Assembly (NCBI GenBank): GCA_039583875.1
Contig: CM077150.1
Span: 182,346,375 to 182,410,374, forward strand
Direction of reading: 5' to 3'
From: Platanthera guangdongensis
Lineage: Eukaryota > Streptophyta > Magnoliopsida > Asparagales > Orchidaceae
Length of the DNA stretch: 64,000 bases
A program made the position numbers and the translations under genes. Every line of letters starts with the position of its first letter. Positions within the stretch are counted from its first letter, which is position 1. Shown one piece after another: positions 11,561-23,575 of this stretch. The notes under the pieces were generated by a model. It did no database searches and was not told the DNA's origin. It saw only the letters and a list, made by a program, of their open reading frames with translations.

Positions 11561-12027
11561 TAAGGCATATTTATCTTATTCTCAGTCTATCATATCGGGA
11601 CAAGAAAGAAAGGGGAGAACATCAAAAACTAAATGTGTGTTCTCTTCAACAAAGCCCACCATGCAACATGTTGCTGGCATAGTGGTTTCACCTCCACATG
11701 GATCTAACATGTAAATCACGCCATAGAGGATATTTGTCTGAGTATCCAGGTTTTTGACCATGCTATCAAATATTTATCTTATCCTTTTGTCATTAAAACC
11801 CAGTGTTATGATCAGAGAGTATATTAAATTCTGGTTCTTCAACCAACATGTTAATTGTCATTGGGGGATTTTGCCACCATGTTTAGGTCGGTGTTGTCAC
11901 TCTCGCTAAGTATTGTATTTGCACCATTATGAATTATGAGAGAAAATTCTTTAGAAATTTGCTCATTTGTTTTGCATGGATAAGTGAATATAAATCTTTG
12001 AATTTAGTATCTCCACAAAAACCATTC
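11561..12027. other. Unassigned AT-rich sequence after Copia RNase H
   Basis: Possibly the 3' end of the preceding Copia element. I see no second LTR, polypurine tract or gene here. Confidence 0.4.
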
Positions 12028-12616
12028 GGGGCCGTTCGGCACTATGGAATTGACTTTTTGACGAAAACAATGTATGTAGGTATTGACTTTGTGCAAAATT
12101 CAAATTTTGCTGTTTGGCTGCAAGATGGAATTTGTTCAGCAGAATTAAAATTGATCAGAAATATTGTTCAGTTGCACGATAAAATTCATTCACATGAATA
12201 TAAATTTTAAAATTTTGAAATTGATCAAAATTCTAATTTTAAGTGTAGTTCATTAAACATAAGCAAGTCCTAATTCATAAAGACTGTCCATAAAACATAC
12301 AAAAATATCATAATATTCCTCATATAATAGACATTACAAAACAAAACTAACGATCGACCTATATTCGCAGTCATGTAACCTTTAAATTATCTAGTAGCAT
12401 CATTAATATTTCTTTATTGATACTATCGAAGCTAAGCATATCCATGAACATGAGTAACTCGCGCTCGTCCAAATCAATCATCTGAGTAAGCGCGGCATAA
12501 ATGCCATCAACATTACTTGTTGAACATATGATCGATCTAGTAGGCTTGGTCCCCATCATATCTTGCACAAAATTGGCCAATTGATCTATGTCCGCCACCA
12601 TTACAAAATTGGCCAA
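12028..12616 (-). pseudogene. Possible PIF/Harbinger remnant with ORF1-like C-terminus
   Basis: GGGGCCGTTCGGC at 12028-12040 resembles Tourist/PIF-Harbinger terminal repeats. On the minus strand, 12371-12616 encodes an 81-residue frame with the acidic helical stretch ALTQMIDLDERELLMFMDML. This is reminiscent of the C-terminal region of the Myb/SANT-like ORF1 of plant PIF/Harbinger elements. The 340 bases between them would be the 3' UTR. The frame is cut off at 12616, where Copia B begins. No transposase and no second terminus are visible. Both lines of evidence are weak alone, so this is a tentative call. Confidence 0.4.
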
Positions 12617-12617
12617 T
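12567..12617. repeat. 15-bp direct repeat at the Harbinger/Copia B junction
   Basis: ACAAAATTGGCCAAT occurs exactly at 12567-12581 and 12603-12617. The second copy sits where Copia B RT homology breaks off, consistent with a microhomology-type joint. Confidence 0.6.
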
Positions 12618-14520
12618 GACGGTGAACAGCGAGGGAAATCAACACACGAACAATATTGAGTTTTGCGATTGGAGAAAAAGTCTCATCATAATCCAAGCCT
12701 TGTTGTTGATTGAAGCCGCGAGCTACAAGACGAGCTTTCAAACGGTGAACCGTCCCATCCGGACCCTGTTTGACGGCAAACACCCACTTACATCCCACAC
12801 AAGATTGTCCAGGAGGAAGCGAGACCAAATCCCAAGTGTGGTTTGCCCAAAGAGCAGCCATCTCCTTGTCCATAGCCGCTCGCCGCCCGGGATGCTGGAG
12901 AGCCTCTTGTACAGAATTAGGGGTGGAGATAGAGGATAAAGAAAGAACACTTTGTCGGAGTTCCAGATAGAGACGGTGAAAAGAGACAGTTGGCCAGCGG
13001 GTGGGCAGTGGAAGCTGTTGTCGGATCCGCAGGCTGCAAAACATCATTAAAGTAGGGCAACTCCCGTAGGGCAGTAGATGAAGAAATATGTCGAGTGTAC
13101 ACTCGAATGACACGTGGTGTAGGTGGTTTAGGTGGGATTGGTGTGGGCAAAAGAGGAGGAAGGTTTGAATGAACATGAATAATAGACCGCGTAAGAGGTG
13201 GGGGAAGAGAATCAGCTAGTTGAGAGTAATATGGATGATCTTCGAGGAAGGTGACATCAGCAGATGTAACCACCTTGCGATCCTTGGGGGAAAACAAACA
13301 TAGCCCTTCTGAGTCCGAAAATAGCCTACAAACATATATTTAGTGGCACATGGAGCAAGTTTGTCAGTGGACGGGCCCAGATGATGAACAAAGCACACTC
13401 AACCAAACATGCGAAGGGTGATGGAGAAAGGAGGTTTGGAGGGAAAAAAAAGATTGAATGGAACTGCAAAATTGAGAATGGAGGAAGACATTCAGTTAAT
13501 AAGAGTGCAGACATTAGAGACTGCAAAATTCCAATACTGTTTGGGAACATTCATTTGAATCATTAGAGAGCGGGTGACCTCAAGCAGGTGTCGATTTTTG
13601 CGTTCAGCAACGCCATTTTGTTGGGAGGGGGGGGTATAAGCACAGGAGGTTTGATGGATGATCCCAAACTCAGCACGGAGGAGAGCAAAGGCATAACTCG
13701 TGTATTCACGGGCATTATTAAGGCAAATAGTTTTAATTGTAGTGGAAAACAGGTTGCGAGTTTCAATGAAAAACGTACGGAATACACATGGCAATTCAGA
13801 ACGGTCACGAAGGAGATACAGCCAGATCACCCGAGTGTAGTCATCTACAAATGTGACAAAGTTAAAATATCCAAAAACACTCGTAATTTTGTTGGGTTCC
13901 CAAATATCGGAGTGTACTAGATCAAAGGGAGCAGGACTCTTGGACCGATGATGTTTTCCATAGATACAAAACTCATACGTGGACTCTTGGAGGGACACGT
14001 CAGGGAGAGATTTTCTGAGGATGTTTAGAGGAGCGTGAACTAGACGTCGATGCCAATCAACATAGCTAACAGAGGACAACAACGTTGGGGGAGAGGGGTC
14101 AGAGATATAGAGACCATTCGACAGATGCCCTTTTCCAATGCTAGTTTGCGTCTTGCGATCCTGCACAACACACAAGTTAAAAGAAAAAATAACATCACAA
14201 TCGAGGTCAGTAGTGAGTCGACCGACAGAGAGAATGTTGAAAGGAGATCCCAGAAATGAAGGGCAGAGCGAAGAGTAATAGAGGGAGTGAGGTGAATATC
14301 TGCCGCGCCAAAAACAGGAATTGTGTCCCCACTAGCGTCTAGCAATAGTAATGAACTTGGGATGCACGGAGTTCAAATATTGCGATGGTTTCCGTGAGGT
14401 AATGTGGTGAGAGGGCCCGGAGTCCAAAATCCAGGATGAGCTATGAGCAAGGCAGGTGGTACCACCATTGGAAATAGACACCATAGAGCCCGGAGGACAC
14501 TTGATCATATTGCAAGGAAT
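12617..14520 (-). pseudogene. Copia B protease-integrase-RT, truncated
   Basis: A minus-strand pol of the same short-LTR family as copy A at 34414-39570. In order: protease WILDSGPSHHIT near 14440 (Pro replaces the usual Ala), then ASGDTIPVFGAADIHL; pre-integrase TQTSIGKGHLSNGLY near 14125; integrase with HSDIWEP, NNAREYT and QQNGVAERKNRHLLEV (13492-14000); integrase C-terminus and GQSCVGCKWVF at the start of RT (12605-13180). RT stops after RHWPIL at 12601-12620, before the YVDD box, so polymerase and RNase H are lost. There are several frameshifts. Gag is missing because the leader (from about 14521) joins directly to the protease. Confidence 0.8.
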
Positions 14521-15599
14521 AGTCCGCAGCGGTCACGGTGACAACGCACCAACGACAAGCGACAACCACAACCAACGCGGTAAGAAAAGAACCCCTAGCG
14601 GATAGAAACACGCCGCGGTGGTTAAATAAAACGGGCAGGTAGTGCGGTTAGAAGAAGACCTCACCATGAAGAGCGGCGTGAAGGAGAAGCACCGGGCGGT
14701 TAGAGGCAGACCGCAACAGGAGCACAAGCCGATGAACAGGTACGAGACCGGGCGGATAGAGGCAGACCGCAACCAACAACGACAACCAAGCCGCACGAAC
14801 AAACCAAAGCGGGTAGAGAAGAGAGGCCACCAGGAGAGAGAAAAGGAGAAGCCGCACGGTCTCGGTGTCAAACACACCAGCGGCAAGAGCCCGCGACCAA
14901 AATACGGTGCCTGCGGCGGGTAGAGAAGACACAACGACGAAGGAGGCCGCAGCTGTTAAGCGAAGCCCGCGCAAGAAGCACGCAGCAACAGGGTAACTGC
15001 AACGGGAAGGGAAGCCGCGGCGGTAAGGAAACTGCAGCGACAAAACAACGAACACCGCACGGTCTCGGTGTCAGCTCACCAACAGCAGGGAGGATGCCAC
15101 GACCAAAAACGGTGCCCGCAGCAGAGAGGGGATCCACCTTCGAGGAGATAAGTCGCAGCGACTAAGCAGAGAATAAGGCGGTCGATAAGGCCGCATGGTC
15201 ACGATGAGCACACTAGCGACAAGAGAAGATGCCACGACCTAGATGCGGAGCTCGCTGGGATGAGGGACGCCGCAACGAATAAGAGAACAAATCGCGGCGA
15301 GAAGAGAAGATGCGGCGACTAAAGATAAGTCGCGGCGAGCAGGAAGCAGAGCAGTGAGAAGGCCAGAACTCGGCGGGTAGACAAGGAGACCACAACGAGT
15401 AGCGGCTAAGAGAAGTCGCGAAGAGCAGGGAGCAGAGCAGCGAGAAGTGAAGATCTCGGCAGGTAGACAAGGAGACCGCACCGTGTAGAGGGAAGCGGTT
15501 AGCCGAGATGAAACCGCGCGGGCAGGAGAAACAAGGGAGTGAAGGCCCCATTTGTTAGAAAGGTTATAAAAGGAGGAGAAGGAGAAGAAGGGGTGGAAA

Positions 15600-15603
<4 letters not shown>

Positions 15604-15646
<43 letters not shown>
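15604..15646. repeat. (GA)n microsatellite
   Basis: Uninterrupted GA dinucleotides of about 43 bases inside the copy B leader. Confidence 0.95.
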
Positions 15647-15647
<1 letters not shown>

Positions 15648-15817
15648 AGAGGAAGCGGTAAGAACTACCGTAACCGCACGGGAAGCCGCGGTTAACCGAA
15701 AAACTAACCATCCAGAAGAGGTTAGAAAGGGAGCATGCCGCAAGACACTGTGGCTAGACCGGAGAACAAGCCGTCCGGTAAGCAGGCAGTTAGAAAAAAA
15801 ATATGCCGGACTGTATC

Positions 15818-15829
15818 CCTCTGATACCA
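15818..15829 (-). other. Copia B primer binding site
   Basis: On the minus strand TGGTATCAGAGG follows the LTR end TCTCTACA directly. It is complementary to the 3' end of initiator tRNA-Met, the usual plant Copia primer. Confidence 0.8.
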
Positions 15830-15997
15830 TGTAGAGACAGTTCGAAACCTTGTATATACTTCTTGAATACCAAAAAACAAGTTTGAGTACAAATATATAG
15901 GAGAGAAGAGAGTAAGATCTAAATATACAAACAATGTGAGAATAAACACCAACTCCTACATAAGTTAATACATCATTTTTCCTAGTATTTTCTAACA
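15830..15997 (-). mobile_element. Copia B 5' LTR (168 bp)
   Basis: On the minus strand it starts TGTTAGAAAATACTAGG and ends ATCTCTACA-type sequence, next to the primer site. The length and the TGTTAGAAAA...CTCTACA ends match the 183-bp LTRs of copy A. No partner LTR exists because the element is truncated at 12617. Confidence 0.75.
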
Positions 15998-16124
15998 GTA
16001 CGCATAAGAGTGTTGAACTTGTATTTCCTGCACATTATAACCACACGACAAGCATGATCCAATACATAACGGGATTTGTTATTATCAAACAAAAAGATGC
16101 GGAACGCATGTTCCAATAAACTCT
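15998..16124 (-). mobile_element. SIRE-like 3' LTR stub
   Basis: This stretch aligns with 42651-42772. Shared blocks include GAACTTGTA, TATAACCACACGACA, GCATG/GCATAATC, ATTTGTTATT and TGTTCCAA. By eye it is roughly 80% identical. The match stops near 16124/42772, taken as the LTR edge, and at 15998 where copy B starts. It is the surviving end of the 3' LTR of the minus-strand SIRE-like element. Confidence 0.55.
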
Positions 16125-17746
16125 CTTTTGATATTAACAAATCCTCTAGAAAGAAATCATGTATAACCGGAGTTACATTTATAGTAAGTGATATGCGTGA
16201 TAAACGTGCAGACTTCCCTTATATGGATGCTTCCCCTATATAGATGTTTTCTATGACTTTTTTTGTTCTCCCCCTAAATGTTAAATTTCTTCTCCCCTTT
16301 TGGTATTATCAAAAAAGAGAGTGCGAGTTTTTACAAGAAGTTTTAGTTTGTGTTCTATTATGTAGAGATGAAAAAGTTTATTATTTTATGAATACCACTT
16401 GTTAAGTAAATAATCATGATCGAGCGCACAAGTAGTACCACAACGGAAAGTATGTTTTAAGCATTTTTAAAGAGAAACATCTTTTTTTCTAGAAATTACA
16501 CACATAATATAAAAGAGTTCTAGTTTTTAAAAGAAGATGTTTTGAATTTGAAATCCAAGATATGCTTTTAAAAAAATTTGCAAGCATGATATAATTTATC
16601 AAGACAAGATATGAAACTATAATGCAATAAAAATTTCAAGTAAACTTAAACATTGTAGTTGTCGTGTTTTGCTATTTAGTGTATATAATACAGATTGTAG
16701 AGAATTATGTGGATTTATTTTAAAGTTCAATTCTCATGATTAGAAGTTTTATATAAAGAAATGATGTGTATAAATATGTTTTAATAAAGAATCCAAGTGC
16801 ATTAATCAAAACCCTTAAGAATGTAATAGAATAGACACAACATTAAAATTCACAAATAATTTTATTTCCACGACATTTTAATGCACTTGAATGAAAAGTA
16901 CAACTACCAAGGTGCTTCACACATACAATACTTATTAAGACTTATCAGGGTGGAAAGTAATTTTTGTGCGATCACATTTATTCTAAATTTATTTTCCTTT
17001 TTGTGATCCGGTATACTAAGAGAAGTATTGTATAATTTATTTGCTACAAGCCTCTTATCAGGAGAGTGAATAATGTTTGGTAGAGTTTTCCTTCTCAATT
17101 TGCATATGATTTTTTTTAGTGATTAAGGGCTCTGAATTCACTTATTTACGAACACATCCGTTTGTTTTTAAACCACATTTTTCTAAAGAATAAATGCATA
17201 AAAGACAGAATTATAATAAACAATTCAATGTTGTGTAAGAAATCTATTTATGCATTTTAATTATTTATATTATTACACTCTTCCATCATGCAAGATTAAA
17301 ATTAACAACACATGTAGGTTATTAAATTAAGTGAGTGAATGAACCATTATTAAACATAAAATATTACTCATATTTAGAGGCATGATAAAAACATTTCTAC
17401 ACATGTTTTTTACAATCAAATTTTTTGCATATTATAAGATAATTTTCAAGGCATGATAAATACAAAATAACGTTTTAAGAAACTTGAATATTAAATTAAA
17501 TATCATATTTAATTTTGAAAATATAAACCTAATCATCCTTGAATTTTGCAATTATAACTATGCATTTTTTTTGAGTTTTCAACAGTACACTAGCAAAAAC
17601 AAATAAGATGCAAAAACATTTTTTTGTATTTTTGGTTTATTTTTCAAATTTGTTGTTTATTTTTGATATAGGTAAAAGAAAACATGTTTTGAATTTTAAC
17701 TGCTTTGTAGGATTTTTTGTTTTTTGTGTCAATTTCCCGGTACTTC
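16125..17746 (-). mobile_element. SIRE-like 3' internal noncoding region
   Basis: AT-rich, no supported gene. On the minus strand two GGGGAGAA-type purine tracts near 16268-16300 (GATAATACCAAAAGGGGAGA and TAGGGGGAGAAC) look like the polypurine region upstream of the 3' LTR. The remainder is simple AT-rich sequence that resumes beyond Copia C at 25224. The assignment is positional. Confidence 0.45.
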
Positions 17747-17866
17747 AAAACTTAAATCAGGTATTAGAATAATTTGGTACCTCACATAGAGGTCCACGGT
17801 AGAATTATTTAAAGAGGAAACAACAAACGATCAAAAATACATGATATGAGAGTAATGAGTCTAACA

Positions 17867-20800
17867 CTCCCCCTCAAGTTGGGTCGTGTGAACTTTCCAT
17901 ACCTAACTTGTTACATATAAAGTTCATTCTGACCCCTGTAACTCCTTTGGTGAGAATATCTGCAACCTGATCTCCGGTCTTCACGTAACTTAGAGAAATA
18001 AGACATTCTTCATACTTCTCCCTTACAAAATGACAGTCGACCTCTATGTATTTCGTGCGTTCATGAAACACCGGATTAGTAGCTATCTGTATCACAGCTT
18101 GATTATCACACCATAGAAGAGTAGGATCTTGAATAGGGTATCCGATTTCACCAAGAATCTGTCTAACCGACATGATTTCAGCAACAGAGTGGGACAAAAC
18201 CCGATATTCCGTCTCAACACTAGATCTAGCAACCGTGGTTTGTTTCTTGCTCTTCCAGGAGACGAGATTTCTACCCACAACGATAGTAAATCATGTGGTT
18301 GACTTTCAGGTATTTAAGCAGTCTGCCCAGTCAGTCACAGTATGCCTCTATATTAGAATGACCTCGATTCTTGTATGATATCCCGAGATCAGGATCTTTC
18401 TTTATGTATCTGACGATCCAGAGAACAAATTCCTATTGAGAGATAGTTAGAGCAGACATGAATTGACTGACCTTACTTACAACACAAGCAATGTTGGGAC
18501 GAGTCATGGTAAGATAGTTCAGTTTGCCAACTATTCTACGATACTTCTCCGGTGAATCAAATGGTTTGCTTTCGACATGAAGACCTTTTTCCTCTGGTTC
18601 AAATGGAGAATCCATCGGGGTACAGTTAGACATTCCAAGGTCAGATAGAAGATCGAGAGCATATTTGCGTTGACAAATAAAGAGTGAATCATCATAATCA
18701 GCAACTTCAATCCCTAGGAAGTTACCGTAATGAGCCCAAATCTTTTGTCTGGAAGTTGGAGTGTAAGCATGCTTTGAGATTTGTTATTCCTTCAGAATTG
18801 TTGCCTGTAATGACAATATCATCAACATAAACCACTAGAAGAACAGTACCAGCCGAAGAGTTCTGATAAAAGAGAGATGAGTCTTTTGTACTCTTGGTAA
18901 GCCCGAATTGAGTGACCACAGATTGGAAATGAGCAAACCATGCTCGAGGGGATTGCTTTAATCCATATAACGACTTCCGGATATGACACACCTTATTACG
19001 CTCCCCCTCAGCAATGAAGCCAGGTGGTTGTTCCATATACACCTCATCTAAGGACCCATGAAGAAATGCGTTCTTGATGTCAAACTGGTACAAGGGCCAT
19101 TGGTGAGAGGCTACAAGAGAGAGCAAGAGGCAGATAAAGGATATCTTAGCAACGAGGGCAAATGTTTCATCATAATCCACACAATAAGTCTGAGCGTAAC
19201 CTTTGATAACCAAGCGGGCTTTCAAGCGATCGAGGGAACCATCCGCATTGACTTTGATAAAATAGATCCATTTGCATCCAATAGCCTGCTTGTCAGTAGG
19301 TAAGGAGATCAAGTCCCATGTGTTGTTAAGTTGAAGAGTATCAATTCATCGTGTGTAGCAATCAACCATCCAAGATGAGCTTTGGCTTCCACAACAGTAG
19401 AGGGGAGACAATATTGATCCAGAGTGGAGTGCGGGGCAGTTTAAGAGGCTGACAATCCCTGGTAAGAAGTAACATATAGAGGTTTATCCCGACAAGTCTG
19501 ACTTCCTTTCTGGACAGCAATAGGGAGATCTGGGCTGACTAACAAGAGAGCAACAGACACACTAGCAGGTGCTTCCGTAGGAACAGTCGACATATCATCG
19601 GTGGGAGAGGTAGACTGTGGTGGTGACACTAAGGTTCTATCAGAAGAGAGATGAGAGTAAACTTGCCCCCAAAGGGGAAACAAAAGGTCGGTCGGAGAGA
19701 GGATTGCAGGTGCAGGACGAGAAACCAAGATGACGTCAAGAGATGGGCCACGACATGGTGATCCACTAGAAAGGTAAGAGTCCGATTCCAGGAAGACAAC
19801 ATCCGATGAGATAATGTATTTGTGGAGATCAGGAGAATAACACCGATATCTTTTAGTAGTCCGAGAATAGCTATGAAAAATACATTTCAAAGAGGGAGGA
19901 TCAAGCTTCGAGATAGAGGGACGAGCATCCCTAACAAAGCAAACACACCCAAAGACCTTCAAAGGTAGAATGGGGCTAACAAGATCTGGGTAAAGAGTGT
20001 GATAGGGTGTCTCCCCCTCGAGGATATGAGTGGTAAGATGATTAATGAGGTGTGCAGCGGTAAGAATTGCATCACGCCAGAAGTGTTTGGGTACGTGCAT
20101 ATGGTGAAGGATGGCCCGGGTGACCTCAAGGAGATGTCGATTTTTTCTTTCAGCAACACCATTTTGTTGGGGGGTATCAGAACAGCTGGTTTGTTGAAGG
20201 ATACCTTTGTCAGAGAGAAATTTAGACATAGACTGAGATAGGTATTACCGACCATTATCAGTCCGAAGACACATAAGACGAACAGAGAATTGAGCAATGA
20301 TTTCATTTCATAGATTTTGAAAAAAAGACGGCAACTCAAAACAGTTTTTCATTAAGTATACTCAAGTCATTCGAGAGAAATCATCAATAAACGCAACATA
20401 ATATGTGTCCTAACAGCGTAGTGATAGGACACGGGCCCCTAACATCATAATGCAGTAAATCAAAAGGTGCAGAAGCACGAACATCAAGACGAGGAACATA
20501 ACTAATTTTGTGTAGTTTAGCAAACAAACAAGACTCACAGTTGAGATGAGAAACTTTCCCAAACTCAGGATACAGACAACGCATGACCTGCATAGACGGA
20601 TGACCATGACGATAGTGAAGATCCCAGAATTTAGTGGAGGCGGCAAAACAAGCAAGATGTGAGACTTCGTCCAGAACATAGATTGCACTACACAACTTTC
20701 CTCTACCAATAATACGGCTCGTCGGCTGTTCCTGAAAAATGCAACTAGAAGATGTGAAGGTAGCAATACAATTTAAATCACGAGTAAGTTTACTAATTGA

Positions 20801-22021
20801 TAATAAGTTGTAAGCAGATTGAGGGACATGAGCAACGTAGGATAGAGTCATGTCAGGTGTCACATTGCAGCTACCAAATCCGACAATGGGTACAGTTGAT
20901 CCATCCGCAACTGTAATTGTAGACCCACTATGAGGTTTGTATGAGTGTAAGATACCTGAGGTACTAGTCAGTTGATCAGAAGCACCAAAATCTGCTAACC
21001 ACTGGACTGGACGTTGTGAGGTACAAACAGGCTGAATGGTTTGGATCACAGCAGAACTATGAGTCAAAGAGTCAATCTGGAGAGCCTGCAAGAGACGATA
21101 CTCATCCTCCGATATTTCCACAGTTCTCGGATTCAGAGATGTCGAAGTAAAGTCGGCCAAGTGCACAGAGCGAGATGAAGGAGGAGGTTTGGAGGCCCAG
21201 TCTGGCTTCCCATGAACCACCCAACATGTATCGTTCGTGTGACCCCAACACCCGTAATGGATACAATGTCTCGTGTCAGTATCACACCACGATCAGAACG
21301 CCCCCCCCGACTAGTTCCTCTTCCACCCCGAGAAGCAAGAGCCATAGATTCTCTGGAGGAAATATGTAGAGCAGATGGAGTACATGCTGAACCGACTTTA
21401 GTCAGGCGATGGTACACTAGCAGTTTGCAGGGTAGACAGATTCACTAGCATTTCTGTCTTCGTTGTCGAGAAGTTTGGATCTAGTCCTTAGAAGCCAAAG
21501 GACAAGATGCTCACGTTGAGCCTGGTGCTCTTCCCTAGTAGAGGGGATATCCCAAAGATCCAAGATTTCACCAGCAAGAACCTTCCATTCCGCGAAGTAC
21601 TCGGTGACAGGGCGAGCCCCTTGTGTCAGCTCAGCCATCTTGGGGAAGAGTTCACCAAGACAGGAGAGATTGTTTGCCTACGAGAACATCATTTGCAAAG
21701 TATCCAATAGTTAATGTTGTCACAATTCTTGCATATTTACTGAACGGATGGATCCATGGAGCTCAAGATAAGAGCAAAGATTCGGCAATCATCACTATAC
21801 CAATCTTCATATTCTGTACTTCCCACAACATGAATTGAGAGACGGGTAAGGTGGTGCGTACGTCGGATACCTGATAGAGACATAGTAATCCCCTTTGTCC
21901 ATAATTGAAAGTTAGTGGAGGTAGAGATAGTAGTAGCAAGCCTCGCATTAGGAGGAAAGGTATTGGTAGAATCCCCTGGGGGAATGGTCGTCTGAGTGGT
22001 GCTCGTAACTGAGGAACCCAT
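17867..22021 (-). pseudogene. Copia C gag-pol, broken
   Basis: Gag starts at an ATG whose first base is 22021 on the minus strand (MGSSVTSTTQ). It continues through PNARLATTISTSTNFQLW and, after stops near 21740, through GARPVTEYFAEWKVL at about 21600. The protease near 21000 reads WLADFGASDQLT (Phe for the catalytic-triad Ser, Gln for His). Pre-integrase FWDLHYRHGHPS lies near 20600. The integrase core is damaged between 20384 and 20230 and continues with TPQQNGVAERKNRHLLEVTR (19441-20190). RT is in two pieces, 18722-19312 (GCKWIYFIK, FDIKNAFLHGSLDEVYMEQP, VVYVDDIVITG) and 18433-18700. RNase H (17874-18278) has VETEYR, WCDNQAVIQIA and QVADILTKGV. Several stops and frameshifts make it non-autonomous. 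Confidence 0.85.
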
Positions 22022-22446
22022 GAACTAGATCAGCGGTAAAGAAAGACGAGATGCTGGACGACATCAAGGATCAGGGGCATAGAAGAACCTGCAACATGAA
22101 GGTGGGTAGCAGGAGAAGCCGACGACAGAGATCATGCGGGCAGGGATCAACAAGAGAAGCCCACAACAGAGATCATGCGGGAAAAGCCACCAGAGATCAT
22201 GAGGGAGAAGTCGACGACAGAGATCTTCATCGATGACAGGCCGGGAGCATCAGAAGTTGACGGCAGGCGACATCGTCCTGAGGAACGCCTCCGTCCCGGT
22301 CGGGTGATGCGCCCAGAGGCGTGCAGAGGCCGTGTCGCAGGCGGGCGAGCAGTCGACGAGGGTGACGACATAGAATTGGCTTGTCGCGACGGGACGGAGC
22401 GGGATCGGCGGGTAGCGAGACGAGCGAGTGAGGAAATCTTAAAATA
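22022..22446 (-). mobile_element. Copia C leader
   Basis: Untranslated leader between primer site and gag. It holds a short reiterated block on the plus strand: GAGATCATG(C/A)GGGA recurs near 22130, 22170 and 22195. The rest is GC-rich and without a supported gene. Confidence 0.5.
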
Positions 22447-22458
22447 CCTCTGATACCA
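22447..22458 (-). other. Copia C primer binding site
   Basis: Minus strand TGGTATCAGAGG directly follows the LTR end GATTACA. It is complementary to initiator tRNA-Met. Confidence 0.8.
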
Positions 22459-22506
22459 TGTAATCAGGTATTGGAATAATTTGGTACCTCACATAGAGGT
22501 CCACGG

Positions 22507-22534
22507 TATATATATATATATATATATATATATA
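22507..22534. repeat. (TA)n, left side of the insert in the Copia C LTR
   Basis: 28 bases of TA. The sister LTR at 17752-17866 has only GGTAGAATTATTTAAAGAGG at this point. Confidence 0.9.
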
Positions 22535-22553
22535 CGCCCGTTCTCGATGCGTC

Positions 22554-22574
22554 GCTGCGGGCTTCGCCCGCAGC
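22554..22574. repeat. Perfect 9-bp stem hairpin near the insert edge
   Basis: GCTGCGGGC and GCCCGCAGC are separated by a 3-base loop, 20 bases inside the left (TA)n boundary. Confidence 0.85.
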
Positions 22575-22589
22575 CAAGCGGAGCGAATG

Positions 22590-22852
22590 ACAACGACATG
22601 GATCGTGGGCGGCAACAGGCGTCGTGGACTACGATTTTGGTCGTGAGTGCGACATTTGTCTTGTGGTGGCAACATTGGTCGTGGGCGGCGATATTGTTCG
22701 TGGACGGCGACATTGTTCGTGGGCAACAACATTGTTCATGGGCGGCAATAATGATTGGGGGCGGTGACAATATGCCGGGGCGACGACATTGTGCAGGGGT
22801 GGTGGCATTTTTCGGGGGACGACAATATTGTTCGGGAGGGGTGACGTTGTCC
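22590..22852 (+). repeat. Degenerate 21-bp minisatellite
   Basis: Diverged units of 21 bases resembling CGGCGACATTGTTCGTGGG repeat about ten to twelve times. The 21-base period keeps a frame open on both strands, giving seven-residue repeats. I regard these as non-coding. Confidence 0.65.
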
Positions 22853-23575
22853 TTTCCTATACGCAACACTTCAACCTCACCATCATAAGTCTTTGATAAA
22901 GATCATTAATTTTTAGAAGTAACAACAAAGAAATATGATTGTAACGCATACATCTGCAAGTAAACACACATACATGCAAAGTTAATATTTGCACTTGCAA
23001 TGAAAAAAGCTCAGAACAAAGTCCACTCTTACAATGCAAAATATCTCAAAAGACAACACATTTCGCAGCATTGATTACAAATCCATAACCAAAATATCAG
23101 AAGAGCATTTCACAATGAAAAAATCCATGAGCACGCGAGATGTATATAACAGCACCATTGATTTCAAATATGAATTCAAAAAATTAAAACTGCAAAAACC
23201 AGCTAAAAAGTAAGATATCTTGTATATTTGTAGGAATTTTAACCGAAGGCCTAAAGCTTGAGAACATGAATTGATCCTTTCAATTTGTTGATTCAAAGTT
23301 TATATAGATAAATTAATATAGAGTTTAAAAAGCCTACTTAAGTTTTGATGAACATGAAGTTTAAAAAGCCCAAATTTACGTTGGTTACTGAACTGAAGTT
23401 GTAACGGAGTCTAAAGCTCATAAAAAGCTTTAAACTGAGCCTAAAGCTTGAGAAGTGAGGTTGCATAATTCATCAATTCCAAAGCTGTATATAGAAATTG
23501 TAATATTACGTGTCAAAATCAACAGATGATGTTTTGATGAGCATGATTTCGACATACGATGTTTTGATCAATTAA
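22853..23575. other. Unassigned AT-rich part of the insert
   Basis: No gene. CCTAAAGCTTGAGAA occurs near 23248 and 23438. GATGTTTTGATCAAT occurs near 23558 and 23620. Confidence 0.4.

Larger units (their letters stand above)
14521..15829 (-). mobile_element. Copia B leader (5' UTR), GC-rich
   Basis: Sequence between the copy B primer site and its protease. It is built from short CCGCGGC/GAAGCCGCGGC-like units and contains no gag. The corresponding region of copy A (34597-35379) is also GC-rich with CCGCGG repeats. Open frames in it are compositional. Confidence 0.55.

Noticed and set aside
14533..15830. Several long minus-strand frames (Cys/Leu/Arg-rich)
   Set aside because: They lie in the GC-rich Copia B leader and read repeats such as CCGCGGC; there is no gag or other domain.
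22481..22888. Open frames on both strands over the minisatellite
   Set aside because: A 21-bp period without stops keeps both frames open; there is no other sign of coding.
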